Counted from the first letter of the stretch, positions 52,812-62,366 are shown. The stretch is DNA of 64,000 bases from an uncultured Acetobacterium sp. (GCF_963664135.1 NZ_OY760905.1:2878736-2942735); one strand, 5' to 3'. The notes: a model not told the origin generated them from the sequence alone. Numbers and translations: made by a program.

Positions 52812-54746
52812 CTAAGCGGGATCTTCGAGGGCGGATCCAGCCAGATAGGTCACCTGATTTCGGCCATTGGATTTGGCATGATATAATGCTTTATCAGCAA
52901 TTTTCACTAAATCTTCATGTCTGGAATGATCGTCTGGAAGTACGGTTGAAACGCCGATACTGACCGTGATACAGTTCTTGACGAGAGAACCCTCATGGGG
53001 AATGTCCAGAGATTCGATTTTCTTCAGAAATAGCTCGGCAATTTTCAGAGCATTTTCTTTTCCGGTTTCAGAAAGAAGCACGACAAACTCTTCTCCGCCG
53101 TAGCGAACGGCCATATCCGATGAATGGGCCAAAGTCGATTTGAGGGTTTCTGCTATTTTAATCAAGCATTCATCACCGGTCACATGACCGTATAAATCAT
53201 TATAGTTTTTAAAATAATCCACATCGATAAACAGCAGGGAAATGGGCTTTTGATGATTTAAACAACGTTGCCATTCCAGACCGGCGGTTTCTTTGTATTT
53301 TCGCCGGTTCCATAGGCCAGTTAAAGGATCATTCAGTGAAAGCCGTTGAAGCTCCTGGTTAATCTGCTCCAGCTCCAGATTCTGCTGTTCCACTTTTTTA
53401 TTGGATTCAGTTAAATCTTTTGTTCGCTTAAGCACCAGTTCATCCAGATGACTATTCATTTCAACCAGCTTTTCACCCATCACGGTTCGGTACTCCAAGG
53501 ATTCGGAGAAGTTTTTGGCCAATAGTAATGAATAAAGAACCGCAAAAATTAATTGACCGGTAGAACTGTTAGCATCACCCTGAAAGATCATTCTTAATAA
53601 GGGGGGCCAGCTGTCATCAATCCACACGCTTAAGGTAATAATATCGATGAAACAGGTTAATACTAAAACCAGACCGCCTAAAACGATCAGCCAGCTGTCT
53701 TTTTCCTTATGTCGGGCGATCTTTACAAGCTGGATTACCAGATAGCCGATCATAAAAATCGTCCAGATCTGATAGAGGGGATTGATAACTGAAAATATCC
53801 ATGTTGGCGTAAAAAGAACCACCATCGCGTAGATCCCGGCAATAAATTGAGTCAGTTTGATAACCCGGATATGAAAATATGCAGGCAAAACCGATTTAAA
53901 AAACATCATGATCAGGGGGACCCCCAGATAATAGGTCAACGTTTGGATTTTATAAACGAATTCAAAGTCGCAGTTTGGGAAAAGTGTGAATATAAAGGCT
54001 TCCCCAATGAATAAGGTTCTGGTTGCTACCAGTATGCAAAAGAGGCCAAAGTATAGCGGGGCAGGATCTTTTCGCCTAAAGAAAAATAAAGCCAGATGAT
54101 AGATGCCCATCATCATCAAAGCGCCAAATAGGAAAAGCTCATAGGCGATTCCATTATACCGCAGAGCCAGGAGCTGAGCTTCCTCGCCAAGTTGGATGCT
54201 GTTAAGCAGTCCGCCGCTGGGTCGGTAAAAATTTGAGATTTGCAGAATAATCTCATTTTCACCCTGAAGTGCATCAAAGGAAGCAACCTGAGGTAAATAT
54301 TGGGGAACCATAGTGTCTCTGGTTTGACCAACGGTTCCGGCAGTGGCGATCAGCTCGCCATTGGCCCAAAGTTTATAGGCGGTTCGGACCTTGGGGATCT
54401 TCAGTGCCAGAATTTCATTTTCGGAAGTGATAAAGGTTAAACGGTAGGTGGCATACCCGGCTCCGGGAATCGATTCACCGTCGATTTCATATTTATTCCA
54501 TGAAGACGGGAAGGGGACATAACCACTGATTTCACCCTGATTCATTTTTGGCGGTTCCAGAAGCTGATTCCAATAGAATGACCATTCTCCATCTAGAGGA
54601 ATGATCTGATCTTTTAGATTGGTTTGACTTAAATCAAGAAGACCACTTTGGGCAGTTTGCTGAGGTTCTGAATTTTGATTGGAGCAGCCTCCCCAGAAGG
54701 GCAGCATCAGGATAATAATGATCAACAGTAGTTTCCGTTGGAACAT
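52812..54746 (-). CDS. 7TMR-DISM receptor with GGDEF diguanylate cyclase domain, 644 aa
   Basis: ATG at 54746 is chosen because AAGGAGG lies 7 nt upstream. Lipoprotein-like leader (LILMLPFWGGCSNQN). The extracellular 7TMR-DISM2-like beta domain (~40-170) is followed by seven membrane helices (~175-375), a coiled coil (~400-475) and a GGDEF domain (~480-640) with the signature RYGGEEFVVLLSE (GGEEF) and DPLTGLWNRR. The enzyme should make cyclic-di-GMP in response to an external ligand. The I-site (RxxD) is not evident upstream of GGEEF. The gene is convergent with the SPFH gene and monocistronic. Confidence 0.93.
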   Translation of the reverse strand: MFQRKLLLIIIILMLPFWGGCSNQNSEPQQTAQSGLLDLSQTNLKDQIIPLDGEWSFYWNQLLEPPKMNQGEISGYVPFPSSWNKYEIDGESIPGAGYATYRLTFITSENEILALKIPKVRTAYKLWANGELIATAGTVGQTRDTMVPQYLPQVASFDALQGENEIILQISNFYRPSGGLLNSIQLGEEAQLLALRYNGIAYELFLFGALMMMGIYHLALFFFRRKDPAPLYFGLFCILVATRTLFIGEAFIFTLFPNCDFEFVYKIQTLTYYLGVPLIMMFFKSVLPAYFHIRVIKLTQFIAGIYAMVVLFTPTWIFSVINPLYQIWTIFMIGYLVIQLVKIARHKEKDSWLIVLGGLVLVLTCFIDIITLSVWIDDSWPPLLRMIFQGDANSSTGQLIFAVLYSLLLAKNFSESLEYRTVMGEKLVEMNSHLDELVLKRTKDLTESNKKVEQQNLELEQINQELQRLSLNDPLTGLWNRRKYKETAGLEWQRCLNHQKPISLLFIDVDYFKNYNDLYGHVTGDECLIKIAETLKSTLAHSSDMAVRYGGEEFVVLLSETGKENALKIAELFLKKIESLDIPHEGSLVKNCITVSIGVSTVLPDDHSRHEDLVKIADKALYHAKSNGRNQVTYLAGSALEDPA

Positions 54747-55452
54747 GGAAAGCCTCCTTTCGGGTGGAATTAAAGTGATACTGATAATCCTCGAGGTCAA
54801 ATACAACTAATTCGGAAATAGCAGTTGGTTTTATGATGATGTGGTGTTAGATTAAAATAATGCTATGGATTTATAGCAGTATTAAAGTGATCTGGCGGTG
54901 CCTTTTTCTCGCAGTTACCATGCGAGAAGGTAATTTAGTATGAAATTGACTTTTATTTGGAATAATTGTGCATTATAAGAATAAAAAGCTGAGAATTAAT
55001 CGTTGTCAGGAAACTCATTTGCAATGACAGTTCAAATTCATTATACAGTATGAATATCGTATCGTCTAGTTGAGATTTTGTGTTTTTCGGTATTGTAATG
55101 CTCCGATATAAGGGGTTGCTTTTGGTGAAAAAATATTTCTTCGAATAATGCGAAAAGGTAGCTGTGAACTATTAAAAAATAATGACTCGAAAATGACGCT
55201 TGAAATAGGGCATCCCAAAAAAGAAAGACTGGCTGCATGAGACAATCAGTCCTGGAGAAATTATATGATGAATGGCTAATGGAAATTTGAGAAGAAAGGT
55301 GAATTGGGGGTGTTTAACGATCTTCATTACGATATCGATGACTTGATAAAAGATTAAATTAGCCCATTGAAATTCATAATTAACATAGAAAATATTTAAG
55401 GATATGTTATAATATAAAATCATCCAGAATAAGAAATTCTGAGTTGATATTG
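54747..55452. other. Gene-poor stretch before tRNA repeat copy 5
   Basis: No intact gene in about 700 bases. Short open pieces such as GELGVFNDLHYDIDDLIKD (about 55300-55357) lack starts and are flanked by stops, suggesting a decayed gene. Confidence 0.5.
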
Positions 55453-55517
55453 ACCTTCTCCGCAAAATATATTGCTGGATGTCGGACAAGCCTGTTACAT
55501 GGCGTAACGGGTTTTTG
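55453..55517 (+). repeat. Copy 5 of tRNA-Ser 3'-end/terminator repeat (degenerate, rightmost)
   Basis: ACCTTCTCCGC at 55453 with drifted middle, then CCTGTTACATGGCGTAACGG and T-run. The preceding bases GAGTTGATATTG match those before copy 2 (GAGTTGAGTATG). Being the most diverged, it would mark the oldest boundary. Confidence 0.68.
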
Positions 55518-55552
55518 TTTTGGGTTAAATCTATAATTGAGGTAATAAATTA

Positions 55553-56086
55553 ATGTTAAAAAGAGAAACCATTGAAAAGAAAATAAGCGAATACCCGATA
55601 TTTGAATATGCATTTTTTGATCCATCAGAGATTAATTTCAGGCAGGCTGTCAGAACGATCTGTCAAATTGAATGTCCCCAATACGGTAAATCATGGTCCT
55701 GCCCACCGGCGGTGGGAACAGTGGCAGAATGTGAGAGTCGTTGTACAAGTTATGATCATGCTTTTATTTTCAGCACCATTTCTGAAGTCAGTGATATTCT
55801 CGATATGGACGAAATGTTGGCTACCAGAGGCGAACATATTCAGATTGTTGAAGAAATAAAAGATAGTGTCTTTGGTGAATATGGTGATAAACTGATCCTT
55901 ACTGCTGAATCCTGCGCCATCTGTGACGACTGTACCTATCCGGATGGCGCTTGCCGACATGCCGATAAAATGTATCCCTGTGTTGAAAGTCATGCGATCT
56001 CGGTGACGGACATCTGCGAAAAGCACAATTTGTCATTTATGAATGGCTATAATGTGATTACCTGGTTTGGGATGATACTTTTTTAG
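55553..56086 (+). CDS. DUF2284 metal-binding protein, 177 aa
   Basis: Cysteine-rich protein with the DUF2284 pattern: CQIECPQYGKSWSCPPA near residue 45 and LTAESCAICDDCTYPDGACR (~120-140), plus CVESHAISV. The many cysteines suggest iron-sulphur cluster or metal binding, and these proteins are common in anaerobes, often near methyltransferase or corrinoid systems. ATG at 55553 has GAGG upstream. No partner is visible, and the next gene is the antiporter. No signal peptide. Confidence 0.88.
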   Translation: MLKRETIEKKISEYPIFEYAFFDPSEINFRQAVRTICQIECPQYGKSWSCPPAVGTVAECESRCTSYDHAFIFSTISEVSDILDMDEMLATRGEHIQIVEEIKDSVFGEYGDKLILTAESCAICDDCTYPDGACRHADKMYPCVESHAISVTDICEKHNLSFMNGYNVITWFGMILF

Positions 56087-56117
56087 AAAATAAAATTATT
56101 CAATATAAAAAATTCAC

Positions 56118-56165
56118 GGCAATTGCGAAACTGAGCGCGAAGCTCACGCAACTTTTGCAATTACC
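56118..56165 (+). other. Nested/alternative hairpins between DUF2284 and antiporter genes
   Basis: TTGCG/CGCAA encloses TGAGC-GCGAA-GCTCA; alternatively GGCAATTGC pairs with GCAATTACC (one mismatch), which excludes the TTGCG/CGCAA stem. No T-run follows, and the antiporter ribosome site (AAGAGGTG) lies 16 bp further on. Could be a leader structure or a weak terminator. Confidence 0.4.
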
Positions 56166-56195
56166 TATAAAAATTCAAGCAAGAGGTGATTTGTA

Positions 56196-57455
56196 ATGGA
56201 AGGAAATATTGTAGAAATGGCAGACAGTCTGATGCGGATTTTTGCCATCATTATATTTTTGGGAATTGTTTTAACGCGAGTAAGTAAACGCGTCAATATA
56301 CCAGATGTAGTATTGTATATTGCCGCAGGTATTATTGTCGGCCCGTCGGTCTTAAATATGATCGATTTTAGTGAGTTTGCAGTAATCAATCAGGTGATCC
56401 TGGCGTTTGGTGCGGCCTACATCCTATTTGATGGGGGTAGAGAGATATCGCTTAAAGTCTTAAATGAAGTAAAGGTGACGATCGGACTGCTGGCAACGAT
56501 TGGGGTGCTCATCTCGGCAGTTGTTACCGGCTTCTTCGCCTGGCAGATACTGCATATTGATTTTATTTATGCGTTGCTGTTAGGTGCTGTAATTGCATCA
56601 ACGGATCCTTCAGTTTTGGTGCCGTTGTTTAAAAATATGAACATCAGTCCGAAATTGAAACAAACGATCATTTCAGAATCTGCTTTTAATGATGCCGCTG
56701 GCGCAATTATTACCTTTGCTATTGTGGGAATAGCTGCCGGTGGCAGCTTTTCGGTGGGCGGAAGCCTTTTGGATCTTTTAAAAACAGCCGGTGGCGGAGT
56801 CCTGGTAGGTGCAATTGTCGGCTATATCGGCAACAAGCTTGTTTGTGAAGGCAAATACGGCGTGTGCCGAGGATTTACCGCCGAGATGGCAATCGCGGCG
56901 GTCTTAGGTGCCTATGTCATTTCGGATGCTATCGGAGTCAGTGGATTTATGGCGGCTTTCACGGTCGGTATGGTCTGCGGAAATAAGCATATGTTTAATC
57001 TCAAAGCAGTGGAAGATAGTCATGAAACGCATGAAAAATTCAAAGATGTTACCATCTCAATCATCAGAATGATGATCTTTACGCTGCTGGGTGTGCAAAT
57101 GAATTTCGGAATTATTTCAGAGTATTGGGGAGCAGCGTTACTTGTAATTTTAGCTTTTGTATTTCTGGCCAGACCAATTTCCGTGCTACTTACCGTACCA
57201 TTTGACAGAAAAGCAAAGTGGAATATCAGAGAGATCGTCTATTTATGCTGGACCAGGGAAACAGGTGTTATTCCAGCGGCGTTGGCGGGCATGCTGATTA
57301 CCATGAACATTCCTAATGCCGAGCTGATTTCGGCAGTCACTTCGATGGCCATCATTATTACCTTGACCTTTCAGGCGAGCACCGCAAAATACTTTGCCAA
57401 GGTATTAAAGCTTGAGATTGAACCAGAAAATAAAGTTGCGATTGATTTGAACTGA
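56196..57455 (+). CDS. Cation:proton antiporter (CPA1/NhaP-like), 419 aa
   Basis: Polytopic inner membrane protein with about twelve hydrophobic segments. Conserved elements include GIIVGPSVLNMIDF near residue 55, an FDGGREI motif, ASTDPSVLVPLF (the ATDP-like ion site) and SAFNDAAGAII (the ND motif). This family exchanges Na+ or K+ for H+, important for Na+-dependent acetogens. No C-terminal regulatory domain such as TrkA-C is present. ATG at 56196 has AAGAGGTG upstream. Followed by a 160-aa gene after 106 bp; terminator not evident. Confidence 0.92.
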   Translation: MEGNIVEMADSLMRIFAIIIFLGIVLTRVSKRVNIPDVVLYIAAGIIVGPSVLNMIDFSEFAVINQVILAFGAAYILFDGGREISLKVLNEVKVTIGLLATIGVLISAVVTGFFAWQILHIDFIYALLLGAVIASTDPSVLVPLFKNMNISPKLKQTIISESAFNDAAGAIITFAIVGIAAGGSFSVGGSLLDLLKTAGGGVLVGAIVGYIGNKLVCEGKYGVCRGFTAEMAIAAVLGAYVISDAIGVSGFMAAFTVGMVCGNKHMFNLKAVEDSHETHEKFKDVTISIIRMMIFTLLGVQMNFGIISEYWGAALLVILAFVFLARPISVLLTVPFDRKAKWNIREIVYLCWTRETGVIPAALAGMLITMNIPNAELISAVTSMAIIITLTFQASTAKYFAKVLKLEIEPENKVAIDLN

Positions 57456-57561
57456 TGAGAGTTTGATCCGGGGTGGCAAAATAAACTGCACCCCGATTCG
57501 TCCGGACGCATTCAGCGAGGTTCTGACAACGTCAAAATAATACAAAGAAAGCAGGAATCAA

Positions 57562-58044
57562 ATGGATTATTCATTCCTAGGAATAGAAACTAACCCAATC
57601 ACAGTGTTTACACTCGAAGATAAGGAAATATATTTAGCAGAACCTGAGGTAATTGATAAAGGGATTAAGGAATTGACAGACGCGGTAAATGCCATCGATG
57701 TATTTTTTACCATGAACTCCTGCCAGGGTTTTCTGATCGAAGCCGAAAGGGAGGACCATTGTCCGGAAACCTATGTGGATTTTTATGTGATCGATGAGCA
57801 ATACCCTGTAGCCAGAATGCTCCTGGGATCATTGACCAGCAAATTTAACGCATTAATTAATTGCAAGGTGGTTTATGAAGCTGATTTTGATTTTATTTCA
57901 GAGAATGAGATTGTAGCCAATGGAATGGTAAAGCTGCGACACAGTATTGAGATTTTTGAGCTACCGACGGATTTAATGAAAACCACCTATGATGAAATAG
58001 TCGACCACATTAAAAAATTTGCCGAAGTAGTCAATAAAAAATAG
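57562..58044 (+). CDS. Uncharacterised protein, 160 aa
   Basis: No family recognised. Soluble alpha/beta protein; FFTMNSCQGFLIEAEREDH (~48-66) contains a conserved-looking C-Q-G after a hydrophobic strand, reminiscent of small nucleic-acid-modifying folds, though this is weak. The C-terminus is helical (TYDEIVDHIKKFAEVVNKK). ATG at 57562 has CAGGA upstream. Located between the antiporter and the enoate-reductase-like gene, same strand. Confidence 0.75.
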   Translation: MDYSFLGIETNPITVFTLEDKEIYLAEPEVIDKGIKELTDAVNAIDVFFTMNSCQGFLIEAEREDHCPETYVDFYVIDEQYPVARMLLGSLTSKFNALINCKVVYEADFDFISENEIVANGMVKLRHSIEIFELPTDLMKTTYDEIVDHIKKFAEVVNKK

Positions 58045-58127
58045 TGTTAGGCCTGAATGTGATGATATAAAGAGAATCGTTACCATAAACAATGAAGTCA
58101 TAAATTTGAAAACAATGGGAGTAAGTT

Positions 58128-60113
58128 ATGGATAAGAAGTATAATGCTTTATTTGAGTCCTACAAAATTAACAACCTTGAACTGAAAAATCGATTTTTTA
58201 TGGCACCAATGGGGATTCCGATCAGCGACGAAAACGGAGCGTACACAAACGATGCGATTGAGTATTATGTTGCCCGGGCTAAAGGCGGGGTGGGATTAAT
58301 CATCACCGGTACCAATTCAGTGGGAATTAACGGTGAAAAGAATAAAAAGTGTTTCTGGCCAACTCCACTTGCCCATCCGTTAGCCTATAAGAACATAGGA
58401 ATAGAACTAACGGAGAGAATTCATGCTTATGGAAGTAAAATATTTATTCAGCTGGCTGCAAATCCATCATCTTTTGGGAGGATGGATCAAACAGATTCCG
58501 TTACACTAGGTGCTACTACAAATTCCAAATATCTGGGTACCGCAAGTCAGGATTTGACGCCAACAGAAATTGCCCAAATCGTCACAGGATTTGCCGAATC
58601 TGCTAAAATCGTTCAAGCCGCTGGCTTTGATGGGGTTGAGGTAAATACCGGTTATTTATTGAATACCTTTATGCTGGCGTCATTTAATCACAGAATAGAT
58701 CAATATGGTGGGGATTTACAAAATCGAATAAGAATTGTGATGGAAATTCTCCAGATAATTAAAAAAGCCTGTGGCAAAGATTTTCCGGTGATCTTGCGCT
58801 TTAGTATGAAAAGCTATCTCAAAGCATTGGAACGGGTGGCACTGCCGCAAGAAGAATTTGCGGAGATGGGACGGGATATTGATGAAGCTCTGGAAGCTGC
58901 TAAAATTCTGGAAGCAGCTGGCTGTGATGGTTTTGATGTTAATGCTGGCTGGGATGATTCATCCTATTGGGCTTATCCGCCTACATATTTTGAGAAGGGG
59001 ATATATTTATCCCTCAGTGAACAACTAAAAAAAGTAGTCAATGTTCCGATTCTGGTGGCTGGTCGAATGGATGATCCGGATCTGGCTGCGATCGCCTTTA
59101 CGGAAGGAAAATTGGATGCCGTGGGATTAGCAAGACCGTTGCTGGCAGATCCTGATTATCCTGATAAAGTAAAGAATAATCAGTTAATGGATATCCGGCC
59201 ATGTCTGGGTTGCAATGACGGCTGTGTGGGCAAAATATTTGCTGGTGGACGCGGTTCTTGTACGGTTAATCCGGAATGTAATCGGGAAATGCTGGCAAGA
59301 ATTGAATCCGCTGAAGCGGCAAAAAAAATTGTGGTCATCGGCGGCGGACCGGCTGGCATGGAAGCCGCCAGAGTCAGCGCTTTACGGGGGCATCAGGTGA
59401 CACTGTTTGAATCGAGTTACGGTCTTGGCGGCAAACTGAAATACAGCAGTCAACGCATCTTAAAAACGGAAGACCATCGACTGATTGAATGGTATGAACT
59501 GCAGCTAAAAAGCTTAAACGTCGAAATTCGGCTTGATGAGGCGGTAACCAAAGAAAAAATAGATGCCAGCAATCCGGATGTTGTTATTATCGCTCAGGGT
59601 TCAAAAGCCAAACAATTGGAATTCCCGGGAATAGACAGCGAAAAAGTCACCAACGCTATTGATGTAATTTCAGACAAAAAATATGTCGGGCCAAGATGTA
59701 CTGTTATTGGGGGCGGCTTGGCTGGCTGTGAGGTTGCCCTCCATTTGGCCAAACATCGCCATAAGATGACGATTATCGAACAAGGCTCCGATATTCTGGC
59801 AGTCGGTATTCCTCTGGCCCCTGCCAACAAGCAGATGCTTAGGGATCAGCTGGACTTTTATCATGTCGAAATTATAACCAATGCCAGACTTAAAGCGGTG
59901 ACTGAAACAGGCGCCGTGATTGAGGTACAAGGTCAGGAACGAAGCATGCCGGCTCATCATGTAATTATTGCGGTTGGCTTTGAATCATTAACTGCTTTAT
60001 ATAAACAAATAAAAAATGACTACCCCGAGGTTTATAATATCGGCGACAGTCAGAAGATTAGAAACATCCGTGGGGCCATCTGGGATGCTTATGAGGTTAC
60101 TCATTTAGTTTAG
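58128..60113 (+). CDS. Old-yellow-enzyme-type NADH:flavin oxidoreductase with 4Fe-4S cluster (enoate reductase-like), 661 aa
   Basis: N-terminal FMN-binding OYE barrel (~1-375) followed by a 4Fe-4S ligation loop CLGCNDGCVGK...SCTVNPECNRE and an FAD/NAD(P)-binding Rossmann half (~395-655) with IGGGPAGMEAARVSA and IGGGLAGCEVALHLA. This is the layout of 2-enoate and 2,4-dienoyl-CoA reductases. Length (661) matches. Such enzymes reduce C=C bonds of unsaturated acids, and acetogens use them as electron sinks. The substrate cannot be read. ATG at 58128 has GGGAG upstream (spacing ~8). A broken LysR gene follows in the opposite direction. Confidence 0.92.
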   Translation: MDKKYNALFESYKINNLELKNRFFMAPMGIPISDENGAYTNDAIEYYVARAKGGVGLIITGTNSVGINGEKNKKCFWPTPLAHPLAYKNIGIELTERIHAYGSKIFIQLAANPSSFGRMDQTDSVTLGATTNSKYLGTASQDLTPTEIAQIVTGFAESAKIVQAAGFDGVEVNTGYLLNTFMLASFNHRIDQYGGDLQNRIRIVMEILQIIKKACGKDFPVILRFSMKSYLKALERVALPQEEFAEMGRDIDEALEAAKILEAAGCDGFDVNAGWDDSSYWAYPPTYFEKGIYLSLSEQLKKVVNVPILVAGRMDDPDLAAIAFTEGKLDAVGLARPLLADPDYPDKVKNNQLMDIRPCLGCNDGCVGKIFAGGRGSCTVNPECNREMLARIESAEAAKKIVVIGGGPAGMEAARVSALRGHQVTLFESSYGLGGKLKYSSQRILKTEDHRLIEWYELQLKSLNVEIRLDEAVTKEKIDASNPDVVIIAQGSKAKQLEFPGIDSEKVTNAIDVISDKKYVGPRCTVIGGGLAGCEVALHLAKHRHKMTIIEQGSDILAVGIPLAPANKQMLRDQLDFYHVEIITNARLKAVTETGAVIEVQGQERSMPAHHVIIAVGFESLTALYKQIKNDYPEVYNIGDSQKIRNIRGAIWDAYEVTHLV

Positions 60114-60152
60114 CAAACCTGTTATCCAGTTAATTAGAATTCGAGAACCTGG

Positions 60153-60973
60153 TTAGGCAATAAAAATGTCCATAAATGTTTTTTTCAATACATCGGCAAA
60201 AATTGCTACATGAGGTTCATTGGGGCGATGGCAGATATAAATGTCCTGATAAGCAGATGGATTTGCTATTTTAATATATTTTTTGTATTTTCTGGAATCG
60301 GTGTAATAAGAAATATGAAGTGAATCACTAAAATACAGATAGGGCGTGAAAAATAGATTTTTATAGGCAAAATCTAAATCATAATGATAAGCAAAATTGA
60401 TTTTTATATTTTCAGTATCCCGTAAGTAGTCTATTAAGGGAGCAGTTTTAATGACATCGTGGAGATCACCTTTAATATCAACGAAGGCCTCATTTTGGAG
60501 CTGGTTTAAATCAATCTCTTTTAAGTCAGCGTATTTGGAGCTTGGAGGAACAGCTAAAAAAAGATTATTTTTAAATAAAAAACTTTTTTCAATATTCAGA
60601 TCAATCATTTCAGATTTGAATTTATTGATGCTTAAGTGGTCAGTGAAAATTATATCGGCTTTTTTTTAAGCAATAATTCCATCGATTTTTCTAAAGACAC
60701 CGTTTCTTTTTTTACCCGGATATAGGGATATTTTTGAGAAAAGGTATTAATTGATTTATCAAGAATGTTTTCACCCAGATCGCACAGTACAATCGAAGAA
60801 GTGTTAGTCGTTGGATTTGTATTAAAAAATTGGATCATTTGCGTGTAATTATTTAAAATACTTTCGATATATCCCAACATTACAATGCCATCCTGGTTGA
60901 GATAGATTTTTCTGCATATTCCGATGATGCTTGAAATGGGAATTGATATGTGGACGCCGTAGTTGTTCATCAA
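60153..60973 (-). pseudogene. LysR-family regulator, broken (frameshift and lost DNA-binding domain)
   Basis: Two consecutive minus-strand frames together make the effector-binding part of a LysR regulator: the upstream piece (60650-60973) has a shortened, degenerate HTH end and FFNTNPTTNTSSIVLCDLGE, and the downstream piece (60153-60608, continuing to about 60664) has KNNLFLAVPPSSKYADLKEI and INLNQLQNEAFVDI-like elements. They are joined by a frameshift near 60660, where KKKPI runs into a stop. The helix-turn-helix is missing, so the gene is nonfunctional. It lies convergent to, and was presumably a regulator of, the flavoprotein gene. Confidence 0.78.
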
Positions 60974-61226
60974 TGAACCAGACTATCTCCATAATACCTA
61001 CGGAAAAGAGATGATCTTTACCTTCCCGCTGATGATCGCCCAGGATTGGAAAGAAGATCAGATCCGTAAGGCGGTTCGGGATTTTGTCGATCAATTTGGC
61101 GAAAACGGCCGGGTTATGTGCTGGATCATGCCAGAAACCAATGATCCTTCTCAGGATGCCATCGCCAGAGGTGGACTTTATCATTATTCGCTGACGTATT
61201 ACAATAAACTATACGGAAGAGAATAA
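60963..61226 (+). pseudogene. C-terminal gene fragment, ~87 aa, unassigned
   Basis: Begins directly after a stop and overlaps the 5' end of the LysR remnant. Reads EDQIRKAVRDFVDQFGENGR, then VMCWIMPETNDPS and GGLYHYSLTYYNKLYGRE to the stop. It looks like the end of a longer enzyme (the tail resembles those of URO-D-type or other barrel enzymes, not confirmed), lacking its 5' part, and no start codon with ribosome site is present. Confidence 0.5.
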
Positions 61227-61323
61227 TCACAGGGACAAAAAAATCAGAAATAATAAATGAAGTTAATGTCTCTTTTATCTTTTCTGCAAGGCTAGACGTT
61301 GGTTGAAAATTGAGGTAAGATAG

Positions 61324-61358
61324 AACCTGTCATATTTTATGGCAGGTTTTTTTGTATA
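61324..61358 (+). terminator. Terminator before the EamA gene
   Basis: AACCTGTCATA / TATGGCAGGTT stem followed by TTTTTTT. It resembles the tRNA terminator only in the hairpin and lacks the tRNA core ACCTTCTCCGCC. Confidence 0.8.
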
Positions 61359-61402
61359 CTAAATTGGACAATGGAAAGCATAAAAACAGAGGAGGAGATA
61401 AA

Positions 61403-62305
61403 ATGACGGATAAATTGCAGAACAAAGGTATTGTCTTTGCCCTAGCAACCTTCTGCTGCCTGCTCTGGGGGAGTGCCTATCCTTTTGTGAAAATAGGCTA
61501 TGTTCTTTTTGATATTCACACAACTGGGGCGCAGGTATTATTTGCCGGTTATCGTTTCACTCTAGCCGGGATTCTGACATGGATAATCACCAGCATTTTT
61601 TATCAAAGAATTGTCGTACCTCAAAAAGATGAGTGGAGCAGCATGGTCAGCCTGGGGTTAGTTCAGACAACCCTCCAGTATATTTTCTTTTACATCGGGC
61701 TTGCCAATACAACTGGGGTCAAGGCGTCCATTATTAATGCAACGTCCACCTTTTTTGCCATTTTATTTACCCATTTGATCCTGAAAAATGAAAAGATGAC
61801 CCGAGCAAAGATTTTTGGTTGTCTGCTGGGAATGGCTGGGGTCATCATCATCCAGCTTAATGGCGGGAAGCTGGACAGCAGCTTTACAATAATGGGTGAT
61901 GGCTTTCTCTTTCTGGTCTGTATTGCTTCGGCATTGGGCGCAGTCATGACGCGTGTCTTTACTCAAAAAATTGATTCGATGATCTTAACCGCCTACCAGC
62001 TGATGATCGGTGGAGTCGTTCTGATTATCGTTGGTTTGAGTATGGGTGGAGAAATTCCGCAGATTACCATCCCGGGAATGTTTCTGCTTGTATATCTGGC
62101 AGTTTTATCTGCAGCGGCCTTTACTATCTGGACCATGCTGATCAAACACAATCCGGTCGGAGTTGTCGCCATCTATGGTTTTATGATTCCCGTATTTGGG
62201 GTGATGCTTTCCGGGATTTTTCTGGGAGAACAATTTTTAAATTTGCGAATAATAATAGCTCTGGCTTTTGTCAGTTTCGGTATCTGGCTCGTTAACAGGG
62301 AATAA
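61403..62305 (+). CDS. EamA/DMT superfamily transporter, 300 aa
   Basis: Ten hydrophobic segments in two repeated EamA halves; first half begins IVFALATFCCLLWGSAYPFVKI (partial: LLWGSAYPF) and the second FLFLVCIASALGAVMTRVF. Drug/metabolite exporters of this family carry amino acids or other small molecules. ATG at 61403 is chosen because GAGGAGGAG lies just upstream; the frame extends left to 61352 without a ribosome site. Monocistronic between terminators. Substrate unknown. Confidence 0.9.
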   Translation: MTDKLQNKGIVFALATFCCLLWGSAYPFVKIGYVLFDIHTTGAQVLFAGYRFTLAGILTWIITSIFYQRIVVPQKDEWSSMVSLGLVQTTLQYIFFYIGLANTTGVKASIINATSTFFAILFTHLILKNEKMTRAKIFGCLLGMAGVIIIQLNGGKLDSSFTIMGDGFLFLVCIASALGAVMTRVFTQKIDSMILTAYQLMIGGVVLIIVGLSMGGEIPQITIPGMFLLVYLAVLSAAAFTIWTMLIKHNPVGVVAIYGFMIPVFGVMLSGIFLGEQFLNLRIIIALAFVSFGIWLVNRE

Positions 62306-62366
62306 AAAAACTTTGTGCTAATGAAGTAGTTTAGTCATAAGAATGGTTGACTATTTGATTGCAAAA

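Noticed and set aside
56026..56691. Overlapping frames in DUF2284 and antiporter genes
   Set aside because: Antisense or shifted shadows of clear protein families.
61320..61360. Possible sixth copy of the tRNA repeat
   Set aside because: Only the terminator hairpin GAACCTGTCA...GGCAGG is shared; the tRNA core ACCTTCTCCGCC and middle part are absent.
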